Of a stretch of 51,443 nucleotides of DNA, positions 18,901 through 26,886 are shown piece after piece; the first letter of the stretch is position 1, and every line of letters starts with the position of its first letter. The notes under the pieces were generated by a model, which did no database searches, had not been told where the DNA came from, and was given only the letters and a program-made list of their open reading frames with translations. The position numbers and the translations under genes were made by a program. Origin of the DNA: Acidobacteriota bacterium (GTDB lineage: Bacteria > Acidobacteriota > Holophagae > Acanthopleuribacterales > Acanthopleuribacteraceae); assembly GCA_002747255.1 (NCBI GenBank), contig PDUC01000049.1, positions 1 through 51,443 of the forward strand. The letters run 5' to 3'.

Positions 18901-19776
18901 TTCGTTCCAGTTGGTGACCAGAAGGTATGTTTTCGTGCCACCTCCAAGCGTGTTGGTGAAGTAGTTCGAGCGCCAAATGCCGTTTGAGTCGGTGGTTCCC
19001 ACCTGAACTGCGACGGTTGCGATGCCGGGGTTGTCCAGCCCATCACCTTCAATTTCTATAATCCAGTGTCCGGCGTAATCGGTGTCCGGCAGACCTGCCA
19101 CTTCCAGAAACTCGAAGTAATCAGTGCCGCTGTGATTGGCTACAAATTCGTTGATAACCAGTTCTGAAAGAGATCCACTAATATTGGAGATCCCGGGCGA
19201 TGGCTCTTTCTGTGTGTAAAGCGTGGTGTCAAAGGGTGTGCCGCCATCGGGTACTCTGGAATTGGAGTGGGTATTCGAACTCCCGTTTCCGCTTTCATTC
19301 ACTTGCGGCTTCCCCGGAGTGAGAACCGATACCAAACCGGTATCCGTGCTGTCATTGGTTCCATACACAATGGCGTCAATCAAGTTATTGGAGTGAACCG
19401 GAGTATCTTCAGGAAAATCAGTGGCATCTGCCTGGTAAAGGGCAATGGCATCGGCTCCGTTTTGAATGAGATTAGTCGCCACAGAGACATCCCAATCGCA
19501 GTTTTCAACTGTTGCAGCGTTACCGCAGAGGACAAAGTAACCCTCTTCATTGAGGCTTCTGCCATCTAAATCGAAGGCATTGTAGCTTGCATCGTCGCTT
19601 CCGTTGAAAAAGACGAGCACCAACCCGTCCAAGGAGTAGTTTGCAGGTCCAAAGAGTTCGATAAATTCGGCGGCGTCTGTGCCAGTCTGGTCCGCATCTA
19701 CTTCATTAATAACGACTTGTGACCATAAAAGTGGAACAGAGTACAAAGTGAACAGCGTAAAAAGTACAGGTTTCAT
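15916..19776 (-). CDS. Giant secreted endonuclease I with five lamin-tail-like repeats
   Basis: A 1286-residue secreted protein. After a signal peptide (MKPVLFTLFTLYSVPLLWSQ) come five lamin-tail-domain-like units of ~190-200 residues starting near residues 20, 205, 400, 600 and 795, each opening with a variant of 'INEFVxNHxGxDxxEFxE'. Units 2-5 each contain an Asp-rich loop ('DLDTDDDGVLD', 'DLDTNDDGTLD', 'DLDTDNDGTMD', 'DLDSTDNGSFD') like calcium-binding DxDxDG motifs, and end in 'SRIPxGxDT ... GxAxNTPG'. An endonuclease I domain follows (about 985-1235) with 'FYNREHTWPKSYGFP' and 'TDCHHIMIADYSYN', closely similar to the 11932-13434 protein. A Cys-rich tail ends the protein. GGAGG sits five bases before ATG 19776. 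The repeats may anchor the nuclease to a surface or substrate. Confidence 0.9.
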   Translation of the reverse strand: MKPVLFTLFTLYSVPLLWSQVVINEVDADQTGTDAAEFIELFGPANYSLDGLVLVFFNGSDDASYNAFDLDGRSLNEEGYFVLCGNAATVENCDWDVSVATNLIQNGADAIALYQADATDFPEDTPVHSNNLIDAIVYGTNDSTDTGLVSVLTPGKPQVNESGNGSSNTHSNSRVPDGGTPFDTTLYTQKEPSPGISNISGSLSELVINEFVANHSGTDYFEFLEVAGLPDTDYAGHWIIEIEGDGLDNPGIATVAVQVGTTDSNGIWRSNYFTNTLGGGTKTYLLVTNWNESLLGEDLDSTDNGSFDTIGWDSILDDIAVSYENTGDQVYSQVVLVDEFDGKDFPPGGASRIPNGTDTNSTEDWVRNDFYGSGLPDYHGSPGHGEAANTPGFENTMSSPPRINEFVMNHTGADQYEYFEIWGDALTDYSHYWLLILEAKPQSAGLSGTILQAYQIGTTNHSRIYTHNLVDTLPNTSVSLLLVHGFSGNISDDLDTDDDGVLDVEPWHVLVDSVAIDDGEAGDLFYASTVLSAGFDGVNDHPGGASRIPHGSDTNSVSDWMRNDFDGAGIPALPGSLVPGEALNTPNSTNTQYLPGGNNVLLNEWVCNHRGIDDHEYVEIVGSPRTNYTHIWIIGLEGDLENNAGTVEFAIQAGDTDSDGYWYSGFMVEQINNNSVTLMVVDSFTGTLQQDLDTNDDGTLDITPWITLIDDVAINDGDLNDLAYSTVVLTKDFDGGIYTVGGGSRIPDAVDTDTVADWKRNDFYGKGLPGFTGTLEIGEAMNTPGYKNRDSGTGALLSEVVFHHEGGDTHEFVEIHGEAGSTYHQSHVLVIEGDSSDNPGLVSQVFTCGATNGGGFWVSDYLQNAIENGSQTILLVEEFSEAIGFDLDTDNDGTMDFEPWESISDALAFWDGDVMDQLYTPVILDNLDGSIGGASRFPYGLDTDSPSDWVFNDVEGSGLPGFSGSVTTKEAYNTPGSVTRIFIEDYYQSVQDSSPADLRASLHEVIKDHLLFAYSADFTDTWDILEEADEDPLDAGNVLSIYRNHPFAKQGGGNAFYNREHTWPKSYGFPQSYQSYPYTDCHHIMIADYSYNSARSNLPYGNCSVACEEWSTTEYNGQGGAGISNWKSGEGSSGTFEVWADRRGDVARALLYLDVRYEGGNHRFTGFSEPDLILTDDMSLVSTFSSNTEEAAYMGRLSALLEWHAEDPVDQMERDRNEVIYSYQGNRNPFIDHPEWVDCLFHGICNVPCYVELLPDWNTEPSPCNTGKTSVLDYIGVIEGTCACWP

Positions 19777-20065
19777 AGATCCTCCGGGGTTATTTTTCTT
19801 CATTAGACAGTATACCGTTCAAACTCTTATTTTCAAACCACAGAATGTACAGAGTGCCAGACAAATTAGGCGCTCTTTGCAGGGCTCAGGCTCCGGTGGG
19901 AATAAGTTTAACCAGCCGCTCCTGCTGGGTGTGGCACACGGGAGGGAAATCGCGACAAAAGGACGTAAACCTACCAGGCACATCTGGCATTGGACATATT
20001 TCACTTTGCCAATGCCATTGATAGCAGGACACCAGTAATGAAGAAATGTACCGGTTTGATTTTAC

Positions 20066-20842
20066 TTACTGTTTTGACTCAATGAACTTTTGGACTTGCA
20101 GCCAGAACCTCTCCGGTTCTTCCAGTGCCAGGGTGTGACCACAGTTGGGGAATACGTTGATTTCACAGTGAGGAAGGTGTTCCCTGAAAATCACATCATC
20201 TTCCTGGTCCAGGAGTGGGTCTCTGCCTCCGCGCATAATCAAGGTCGGGCAGTGGATTTTAGCGGTGTCTTCATCAACTTCAGGGTAGCTGAACATGCCG
20301 TCCAGCATGGCGAGCAGGCCTTGTTTGGTGTTGCGTGAATCCATTCCCTTTACCAATAATTCGGGGTTATTCTTAAAGTCTGCCAGAATTTTCGGTCCTA
20401 CAATGGAAGGCAAAGCTCCCCATGCCATGGCTGGAACACCTCCAATTTGGAGCAATTCATACCAGGAGCGGAGCAACACTTTGCGCAAGGCCGGTGAATG
20501 GGCGGCCGTACTTACCAGGATAAGTTGTTCAACCATCTCAGGGTAAGACGCGGCAAAGTGAAGTGCTACCCGTCCTCCGTGGGAAAACCCTATAAGAATG
20601 GCTTTTTCTATCTCTTCAAGAGTTAAAACAGAGAGAAGATCACTGACGTGGTCCTCCAGCAGGTAAGGTCTTTCACCCATTGTGGAACGGCCTTGTCCGC
20701 GTGGATCAAACAGAATCCATCGGTATTGCCGGTGATTTTTTACGAATGTGCGCCAGTTTGCCGTTGTCTGTGATAATCCACAACAGATTACGAAGGTTAC
20801 AGAGCCTTCGCCGTATGTTTCAATGTGAATGGCGGGTTTCAT
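20066..20842 (-). CDS. Alpha/beta-hydrolase
   Basis: A 258-residue alpha/beta-hydrolase fold enzyme. The nucleophile elbow is 'IGFSHGGRVAL', the acid is probably the Asp in 'RGGRDPLLDQ', and the His lies in 'NCGHTLALEEPERF'. 'FDPRGQGRS' marks the usual strand after the oxyanion loop. Esterase, lactonase or C-C hydrolase activity cannot be told apart from sequence. The chosen ATG overlaps the stop of the glycosyltransferase gene as ATGA and has AGAGGT upstream, so the two are probably translationally coupled. Confidence 0.87.
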   Translation of the reverse strand: MKPAIHIETYGEGSVTFVICCGLSQTTANWRTFVKNHRQYRWILFDPRGQGRSTMGERPYLLEDHVSDLLSVLTLEEIEKAILIGFSHGGRVALHFAASYPEMVEQLILVSTAAHSPALRKVLLRSWYELLQIGGVPAMAWGALPSIVGPKILADFKNNPELLVKGMDSRNTKQGLLAMLDGMFSYPEVDEDTAKIHCPTLIMRGGRDPLLDQEDDVIFREHLPHCEINVFPNCGHTLALEEPERFWLQVQKFIESKQ

Positions 20843-22404
20843 GGAAAGTACCTCTTTAAACATTCATCGATGTCGGTGTTTTCAGGGTCCATCTTGTGAC
20901 CCCACTCAAGACAGGTTTGGTAATCCGGGCTGGCTTTTCGCTCTTGAAGTATTTTAGCCGCCAATTGCCGGATGGAAAAGTAGTGGTAGGGGTTCACCGC
21001 AAGTAGATCCTCCGGTTGAAACCTCTCGGGTTCAAGGCTGTATTGAAGAAGCGGATCGTCAATTTGGGCGAACAGCTGCTCGTATTGATCAGGCATTTCC
21101 GTTTTGACAGCGGCACACAGCTGCTGAATGGCCAAAGGCTGATAGATGGCATTGGCCTGATAGCTTTCAAGACTTTTTATGACTTCACTGTTTTTTCCCC
21201 ATTGCAGCAACAGCTCTCGTTTCCAGTAATGAGCCTGGTGGTAAGCAGGCAGAAGTTCAATTGCCTGATTGAAGTAGTGCAGCGATTGATCGAAATTCTG
21301 AGCGTCCATGTGATGAATTCCCAGGCGAACATGTGTCATCAGGGATTGAGGAACTGGAAACTCCGGTAGCTCATTAACGCCTGGCTCTGTTTTTATAAGT
21401 TGAAGGTAGTGCTCTTTCTTTAGTTCGGCCTGATTCAACCACCAGCGCCTGCTTTTAATATAACGTTGTGTTGCTTCTACAGCGGGTTGAATCTGTTCTC
21501 TGTGAAGATACAGTGATTCCAGTTTTTGTTTGAATTCATCTGGAGAATCGAAAAAGAAGGCCGAACCATTTTGGTTGAGATGCTCAAGATAGGCAGGTGC
21601 CTTTGAAAGCAGAGAGGCTGCTCCGGCTGCCGCGTATTCCAGGTGCTTGATATCGGATCTGCAGTAATTGAAACCCGTATCTTGAAGTGGCGCGATACCC
21701 ACGTGCAGATTTTTGAGAAAATCGTAGTAGGCGTTAACAGGGCCTGCCGGTGTCACAGACGTTTTTTCTGACGGGAAATCATTGAACAGTTCTCTAAAAA
21801 GTTCTTCCTGCCCCATGTAGGCGAAATGAACATCGTCGTGTGCAAGCAAAAAATCCTTTAAAGCGTGCTTGATACGGATTAAATCCGTTCGATGCCCGAT
21901 GGAGCCGCCCCAACCAATGGTGAAGGGCGCTGTTTTTTTCTGAACGGGAGCAAGCACATCCATTTGGTTTTCGTAGAGCAGAATGTGATCGTTTATGGAA
22001 CCAAAAATGCCTTGTAACCGGGTCGTGTTGAGTTGCAGAGCATCACAGAGAGCCGCGTGATAGAGGAAATTCTGCCGAATAATCGGGTTGCGGTGGGCAT
22101 CTTCGTCGGCAACCCATGGGCCCACTTCCAGGAAATTATCCGCCATTTCAAATACGGTTGGCAGTCCTTTTTGCCGCCTGTGCTTAATGACAGCAGTAAT
22201 TTCCGCGTCGGGCAAGAGATGTAAAATCAGCAGATCGGCCGTTTCAGCCAGGTGTGGAAAAAAGGGGTGAAAGATGTGGACGTTAATGACTTCAAACTGA
22301 CCGGTTTCTCTCAATCCGCGTGAAGGCTGCTCAACCCGGTAGTGAAATTCTCCCGTAATCTCATCAAAGTACCAGTACGCCTGGACAATTAGCCATTTCT
22401 TCAT
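20839..22404 (-). CDS. Glycosyltransferase (GT4-like) with C-terminal TPR-like region
   Basis: A 521-residue protein. The first ~340 residues look like a GT-B glycosyltransferase: 'VIKHRRQKGLPTVFEMADNF', 'FTIGWGGSIGHRTDL' and the donor-binding 'IKHLEYAAAGAASLLSKAPAY' with the conserved Glu. The remaining part has helical, TPR-like repeats ('GIHHMDAQNFDQSLHYFNQAIELL' split in its middle) that may recruit partners. Start ATG 22404 is favoured because the protein then opens with a strand 'KKWLIVQAYWYF'; its ribosome site is weak. The acceptor is unknown; a cell-surface glycan or protein glycosylation role is possible. It is coupled to the downstream hydrolase. Confidence 0.78.
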   Translation of the reverse strand: MKKWLIVQAYWYFDEITGEFHYRVEQPSRGLRETGQFEVINVHIFHPFFPHLAETADLLILHLLPDAEITAVIKHRRQKGLPTVFEMADNFLEVGPWVADEDAHRNPIIRQNFLYHAALCDALQLNTTRLQGIFGSINDHILLYENQMDVLAPVQKKTAPFTIGWGGSIGHRTDLIRIKHALKDFLLAHDDVHFAYMGQEELFRELFNDFPSEKTSVTPAGPVNAYYDFLKNLHVGIAPLQDTGFNYCRSDIKHLEYAAAGAASLLSKAPAYLEHLNQNGSAFFFDSPDEFKQKLESLYLHREQIQPAVEATQRYIKSRRWWLNQAELKKEHYLQLIKTEPGVNELPEFPVPQSLMTHVRLGIHHMDAQNFDQSLHYFNQAIELLPAYHQAHYWKRELLLQWGKNSEVIKSLESYQANAIYQPLAIQQLCAAVKTEMPDQYEQLFAQIDDPLLQYSLEPERFQPEDLLAVNPYHYFSIRQLAAKILQERKASPDYQTCLEWGHKMDPENTDIDECLKRYFP

Positions 22405-22534
22405 ATTTGTTGACTCAACTTGATATTTGCTGTCGTACCCATTCCAACGAACAGAGACAATGCCAACCATTTTACCTGTTCAGAGCCGATTTCGATAACG
22501 ATTTCCATGGCCTCAGGGTGTATTGTTGGCTTGT

Positions 22535-23620
22535 TCAGGAAGAGCTGCTTTTCCACCTCAGAAAATGGTCTGCCAAAGTGAGCAGCACCATGGCCTCGCC
22601 AATGGGAATAAAGCGAGGTAAAAGGCAGGGGTCATGCCGGCCCTCGATGGAAATGAGGACGCTTTTACCCGTTTTATCAACCGTTTCCTGTTCTCGTGAA
22701 ATGGAACTGGTTGGCTTGACTGTCGCCCTCAGAATAAGGGGCATTCCAGAGGAAATGCCTCCCAGCATACCGCCGTGGTGGTTGCTTTTAGTGGTGACGC
22801 GTCCGTCTTTTGAGGTGTGGAAGGCATCGTTGTGTTCACTGCCCCGCATGGTTGCGGCCTGAACGCCGGAACCAACTTCAAAAGCGGTCACGGCGGGAAT
22901 GGACATGATGGACTTTGCCAGATCGGCTTTTAAGCGATCGAAAACCGGTTCACCCAGGCCGGCCGGAAGGCCTTTGGCAATCAGGGTAGCTGCCCCGCCA
23001 ATGCTGTCTCGAGCTTTGCGGACGGTTTCAATCAATTGAATCATTTCAGCTGCAACGCTTTCATCTGGACAGCGAACCGCGTTGGATTCAACCTGATTGA
23101 GAGAGACCGAACATGCATCTGGAATATGGGCTTGAATGGTTCCTACTTGATGAACAAAGCCCAGAACCTCAACACCTTCCGTTGCCAGCCATTTTCTGGC
23201 TATGGCTCCTGCTGCCACTCTGGCAACCGTTTCACGGGCTGAAGCGCGCCCACCTCCGCGATAATCTCGGATACCGTACTTCTTCCAATAAGTGTAATCG
23301 GCATGGCCTGGTCTGAAAACATCCATAATTTGCGAGTAATCTTTGGATTTCTGATCCTCGTTCGGGATGAAAACGGCAATGGGAGAGCCTGTGGTTTTGC
23401 CCTCAAAGACACCTGACAGTATCTGAGGAACATCGCGTTCCAATCTCTGAGTCGTGATTTGCGACTGGCCTGGTCTTCTTCGATCCAGGTCTTTTTGAAT
23501 GTCTTCAATTTGTAAGGGGAGACCCGCCGGGCAGCCGTCAATGATCACGGTGTTACCGCGACCGTGACTTTCCCCCGCCGTTGTAATTCTGAATGCTTGT
23601 CCAATACTGTTTCCTGTCAT
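22535..23620 (-). CDS. aroC: Chorismate synthase
   Basis: A 361-residue enzyme that converts 5-enolpyruvylshikimate 3-phosphate to chorismate, the last step of the shikimate pathway, with reduced FMN. Family signatures: 'FRITTAGESHGRG' at the N-terminus, 'RRRPGQSQITTQRLERD', 'GRASARETVARVAAGAIA' and the Arg/Asn-rich 'TTKSNHHGGMLGGISSG'. The protein is expected to start MTGNSIGQAF at 23620; the frame is open further upstream but that extension is not family-like. The aroB gene is also in the window, 20 kb away, so the pathway is not clustered. Confidence 0.96.
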   Translation of the reverse strand: MTGNSIGQAFRITTAGESHGRGNTVIIDGCPAGLPLQIEDIQKDLDRRRPGQSQITTQRLERDVPQILSGVFEGKTTGSPIAVFIPNEDQKSKDYSQIMDVFRPGHADYTYWKKYGIRDYRGGGRASARETVARVAAGAIARKWLATEGVEVLGFVHQVGTIQAHIPDACSVSLNQVESNAVRCPDESVAAEMIQLIETVRKARDSIGGAATLIAKGLPAGLGEPVFDRLKADLAKSIMSIPAVTAFEVGSGVQAATMRGSEHNDAFHTSKDGRVTTKSNHHGGMLGGISSGMPLILRATVKPTSSISREQETVDKTGKSVLISIEGRHDPCLLPRFIPIGEAMVLLTLADHFLRWKSSSS

Positions 23621-23738
23621 ACTGAAAGTATACCCAAAGTGTGAGGATAAAAACAGCGGTAAACTCGAAGTTGGTGTTTTGAATGGGCGCGAGGTAACCA
23701 CCTTTTGATGCTTGACGCTTCCTCTGATGGGCTTTTTT

Positions 23739-23767
23739 TTGACATGAACAGACTCTGCTTATATATT
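23739..23767 (+). promoter_or_regulatory. Near-consensus sigma-70 promoter without an annotated gene
   Basis: TTGACA (23739-23744), a 17-base spacer and TATATT (23762-23767) are read on the plus strand, opposite to both neighbouring genes. The -35 is perfect and the -10 matches TATAAT at five of six positions. Predicted start is about 23774. Confidence 0.6.
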
Positions 23768-23773
23768 GAGAGT

Positions 23774-24020
23774 GGTGTCTCCTAAGCGTGGCTCTGATAG
23801 GCCACTCACAATCCGAATAACCCTGTTTCAGGTGATGAAAGACTGGGAAACACCAGCATTTTTACTCATCACAGGGTTCGGGTTGAATCCCTCAGTGTGG
23901 ACAACCATTAAAATCAGCAGATCTTTATCAAAATCATGGAATGCGGCCAAGAGGTTATGAACCGGTTGAGGTTGATGCGGTGGACCAGGATCCCTCTGGT
24001 GGAGGGTTCCGATGGCTGTG
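23774..24020 (+). ncRNA. Candidate structured small RNA
   Basis: The predicted transcript holds a long bulged stem: AACCCT (23819) then GTGATGA pairing with TCATCAC-AGGGTT (23866-23878), 13 bp in all with a 7-base bulge on one side. Nested inside is CTGG/CCAG (23843-23856). A small hairpin GTGGC/GCCAC (23788-23805) precedes it, and GGATCCCTC-TGGTG-GAGGGTTCC (23988-24010, one mismatch) follows. The last hairpin is not followed by a clean U-tract (TTTT only at 24021). It does not match 6S, SRP, tmRNA or a riboswitch that I recognise. Boundaries are approximate, and existence as a transcript is inference. Confidence 0.35.
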
Positions 24021-24022
24021 TT

Positions 24023-24916
24023 TTACCCCAGATAATCCAACAGGGTTCGCTGGCCGATGGTTGATTGACTTCTTAACTGAGCCTCCTGGGTTACTTTATT
24101 CTGGTTGAGCAGGGAGATTTCCTCTGCCAGGTCGGTATCTTCCATTTCACTGATTGTTTCCTTGAGATTCAATTCAAAGTCCTGGTAGAAATTGAGACTG
24201 TTGACCAGGCGGGTGCTTTTGCTGCCCAATGACGCAATGACCCCGTTGATGCGCTCAATGGTTCCCTTATAGCGAGTTAAGTTGGTTGTTATGCCCGATG
24301 TGTTATCGGCTCTCAGTTCGGTAACGGTTTCCTGAAGCAAATCGATGATGTCGTTAGCACTGCCTGCTCCTCCGGGGCCAAAGGCCAGGTCATCGCCGGG
24401 AATATTGTTGACCATTGTATCGTTTTGGCTGATTCGGACCGAGGTTGTATCGGAGTTCCCAAGGTAGTTTCCGGCCGCGCTAAACGGTTCTGTGGAAGTG
24501 TTGGTGCCGGCAAACAGATAGTGTCCTTCATGTCTTGTGTTGAGTGTGCTGATGATGCCGTTTAGAATTTCCTCTATTTCGTTGGCAATGGTTTCGCGGC
24601 CATTGGCTCCGTATGTTTCGTTGGCGCCTTGAACGGTTAGTTCGGTTGCTCGCTCCAAGCCTTCCAGGATACCGTTTAGGGAGGACTCGATGATGGAGAA
24701 TTCGGACATCATGTTTTCGATGTTTTTGGTGAAATCGGCATTTTCCGCTACTTCAGCTTTTAAATTGCTGCTTTGATGATAATCCAAAGGGTTATCCGAA
24801 GGTTTGTTGATTTTCTTGCCCGACGCAAGGTGTTCTAAAATCGTCTTTTCTTCTGATTGTGTTTGCGAGTGATAGAAAAGAAAATCACTTACATTTTGAA
24901 ATTCCGATACCCTCAT
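24023..24916 (-). CDS. flgL: Flagellar hook-associated protein 3 (hook-filament junction)
   Basis: A 297-residue flagellin-like junction protein. The N-terminus carries the coiled-coil segment 'ILEHLASGKKINKPSDNPLDY', the signature shared by FlgL and flagellins. The C-terminus ('SLLNQNKVTQEAQLRSQS..GQRTLLDYLG') forms the partner D0/D1 helix. The shorter, less variable middle and its position directly after flgK distinguish it from flagellin. It is secreted by the flagellar export apparatus and sits between FlgK and the filament. AAGGAG precedes the ATG. It is the last gene of the flagellar operon in this window. Confidence 0.92.
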   Translation of the reverse strand: MRVSEFQNVSDFLFYHSQTQSEEKTILEHLASGKKINKPSDNPLDYHQSSNLKAEVAENADFTKNIENMMSEFSIIESSLNGILEGLERATELTVQGANETYGANGRETIANEIEEILNGIISTLNTRHEGHYLFAGTNTSTEPFSAAGNYLGNSDTTSVRISQNDTMVNNIPGDDLAFGPGGAGSANDIIDLLQETVTELRADNTSGITTNLTRYKGTIERINGVIASLGSKSTRLVNSLNFYQDFELNLKETISEMEDTDLAEEISLLNQNKVTQEAQLRSQSTIGQRTLLDYLG

Positions 24917-24928
24917 GCTTTATCTCCT

Positions 24929-26371
24929 TTATCTGAGCTGGTTGATAATATCCCCGGTTAATTGGTCGATGAGAGAAATGAACTTGGATGAAGCCTGAAA
25001 GGCGCGCTGATACTGAGTGAGCTTGACGGCTTCTTCGTCCAGTGAGACTTCACTGATTTCCGATCTTCTGCCCTTTGTTTGAATGAGCAGTGCTTCCTGA
25101 GTGTCCCGTGAATCGCTGGCTGAATTGATGGCGGATCCCAATCCCGCCATGGTTTCATGCAGGTAGGCTTCAAAGGTTCCTGAATCCAGGGCACCATCTC
25201 CATCGGAATCAATAACGGTTGTGTTCTGTCGAAGTGCCGCTAGCTGATTGCCTATTTCGTTATCGCCAATGGCACCGGTGGCGCTGAGTGCGACATTTTC
25301 AGGTTGATCGAGAACATCGGTTGAAATGGAAATGGTAGCTGCCGCGCCCAGGTTGTTATCCGGTCCGGCTGCACCTGAGACAAAAGGGGTGAAAAAATTG
25401 AGGTTTGTTGTGGTTCCGTCCATGGCGAAACCGGTCTGATGGATTGCGTTGACACTCTGTATCAAGCCGGCAGCCAGGTTGTCGAGCCGTCTTTTCAGGG
25501 CCGGGATCTCGGAATCCCTTATCTGCATTTTGGCTTCTATTTTGCCCAGGGTTAGCTCTGAACCAATATCGGTCTGCACACCGTTAAAGGGATAGGAGAC
25601 CGTCCAGTAGTTGTTATTGGCCGTGTTCAGTTCAGCCGTTAATGGGGTGCTCTCTGTGTTGCCTACCAGAATGTAACCTGTGTTCTTCAAGTTGACTTGA
25701 ATGAGGTTGTTGTGCATTTCAAACACGTCAATACCTGCCAATTCACTCAACTCATTGACCATGCGCTGTCTTTCATCGATCAGGTTATTGGGTTCATCTG
25801 CAGAGGTACTGATTTGAACATTGAGTTCCGCTATCTGCTCTGTAAGCAGGTTGATCTGATCGATTACCGCCTTGACTTCCTGGTTGACCTGTCCCTGCAT
25901 TTCTTCTAATTGATTGTACCGGTTGCGGATTTCCAGAGCCAGGCTGCCGCCTGATTCCAACAGTTCCTGTCGGGGTGCAAGCTGATCGGGTCTGGACGCC
26001 GCTTCTTCCATGCCGGAGAAAAATCGCTGAAAACTGTAATCAATACCGCTGTAATCGGAATCTTCAACAATGCTCTCCATTTGCCTCATGAGCTGATACA
26101 TTTCCTGGTGAAATCCCAGTTGATTGGTCTGCTGGGTGAATGTCTGTTCGATCAGGTTGTTTCTGGCGGCGGTGACCGCTTTGATATCGACGCCTGTGCC
26201 CAGCATGAGACCGCCGAGCCGGGAGTCACGTCGCGCGGTCAGCTCAACGCTTTGTCGGCTGTAGCCTTCGGTGTTGACATTGGAAATATTGTTACCTGTT
26301 ACATTCAATCCGGCGCGAGCCGCGTTGATTCCTTTCAGACCTACGTACATACTGGAATTTAAACTGACCAT
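24929..26371 (-). CDS. flgK: Flagellar hook-associated protein 1
   Basis: A 480-residue hook-filament junction protein. The N-terminal rod/hook motif 'GLNVTGNNISNVNTEGYSRQ' is diagnostic of FlgK, and the C-terminal 'EEAVKLTQYQRAFQASSKFI' is the matching D0 helix. The middle includes a DxDxDG-like stretch ('VIDSDGDGALDSG') in the variable domain. TAGGAGG lies upstream of the ATG. Gaps to flgN (9 bp) and flgL (12 bp) indicate one transcript; FlgN upstream is the expected export chaperone for FlgK and FlgL. Confidence 0.95.
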   Translation of the reverse strand: MVSLNSSMYVGLKGINAARAGLNVTGNNISNVNTEGYSRQSVELTARRDSRLGGLMLGTGVDIKAVTAARNNLIEQTFTQQTNQLGFHQEMYQLMRQMESIVEDSDYSGIDYSFQRFFSGMEEAASRPDQLAPRQELLESGGSLALEIRNRYNQLEEMQGQVNQEVKAVIDQINLLTEQIAELNVQISTSADEPNNLIDERQRMVNELSELAGIDVFEMHNNLIQVNLKNTGYILVGNTESTPLTAELNTANNNYWTVSYPFNGVQTDIGSELTLGKIEAKMQIRDSEIPALKRRLDNLAAGLIQSVNAIHQTGFAMDGTTTNLNFFTPFVSGAAGPDNNLGAAATISISTDVLDQPENVALSATGAIGDNEIGNQLAALRQNTTVIDSDGDGALDSGTFEAYLHETMAGLGSAINSASDSRDTQEALLIQTKGRRSEISEVSLDEEAVKLTQYQRAFQASSKFISLIDQLTGDIINQLR

Positions 26372-26380
26372 TGGAACCTC

Positions 26381-26878
26381 CTAGGCATCCTGAAGAAAAA
26401 CACTGCTGGCGGGCTTGTGAACATACTGACCGAATGCGTTGTAGAGTGAAAGGCTCGGGACTTGTTTTTTCTGCCAGGTCGACATCCATTGTTGAGTGAA
26501 TTCGTTTTGAGCATGAAACAGCCTTTTGCTGAGATTGCTTCTGGATTTGAGCTTTTGAGCTTGTCGGGAAGAGGCTTCCAGCAGGGGAATCAGCTCTTCT
26601 CTTTCCGCGGTTGGCAGTAGCTTGAGAAGTTGGCCGAAAGGCGTGTTGGGCGGAAGCTTGAATTTGGCAGCCATTTTCATGAAAAGCGCTTTTTGAGCCA
26701 GGACATTGTCCTGCAGTTTTTTTAACAACCGCTCCTGGGGTTCCACGAAATGGAAATACTTGCTCCAGACAGGTTTGATGAGAAAGGCTTTCATTTTCTC
26801 CTGTCCCTCAACCAGTTCAGCCAGAATCTCTATTTTATTTATGAGATTCTCTTTTATTTCTGAGTGAATCAAACGCAT
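26381..26878 (-). CDS. flgN: FlgN-like export chaperone
   Basis: A 165-residue, almost wholly helical protein that fits the FlgN family (PF05130) in size, predicted coiled-coil character and position: directly before flgK and flgL, whose products FlgN escorts to the export gate. Helical, Leu-rich segments such as 'QERLLKKLQDNVLAQKALFM' and 'FGQLLKLLPTAEREELI' are visible. Sequence conservation in the family is low, so the assignment leans on context. AGGAG precedes the ATG. Confidence 0.72.
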   Translation of the reverse strand: MRLIHSEIKENLINKIEILAELVEGQEKMKAFLIKPVWSKYFHFVEPQERLLKKLQDNVLAQKALFMKMAAKFKLPPNTPFGQLLKLLPTAEREELIPLLEASSRQAQKLKSRSNLSKRLFHAQNEFTQQWMSTWQKKQVPSLSLYNAFGQYVHKPASSVFLQDA

Positions 26879-26886
26879 TAGAACTC

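Larger units (their letters stand above)
23621..24022. other. Intergenic region with an orphan strong promoter and RNA-like structure
   Basis: Between flgL and aroC (both minus strand) the plus strand carries a near-consensus promoter and, after it, several strong inverted repeats, but no credible protein. Described separately as a promoter and a candidate ncRNA. The aroC promoter must also lie here on the minus strand. Confidence 0.5.

Noticed and set aside
19777-20065. AACCACAGAATGTACAGAG near 19836 as another repeat-family copy
   Set aside because: Only about nine bases match the repeat's left end; the decamer pattern and the rest of the unit are absent.
23766-23960. 64-codon plus-strand frame after the orphan promoter
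   Set aside because: It begins at GTG next to the -10 box with no ribosome site; the inverted repeats in the same stretch fit an RNA better.
23774-24020. 6S RNA, SRP RNA or tmRNA
   Set aside because: The hairpin arrangement lacks the 6S central bubble flanked by long paired arms, the SRP GGAAG/tetraloop core and the tRNA-like ends of tmRNA, as far as I can read.
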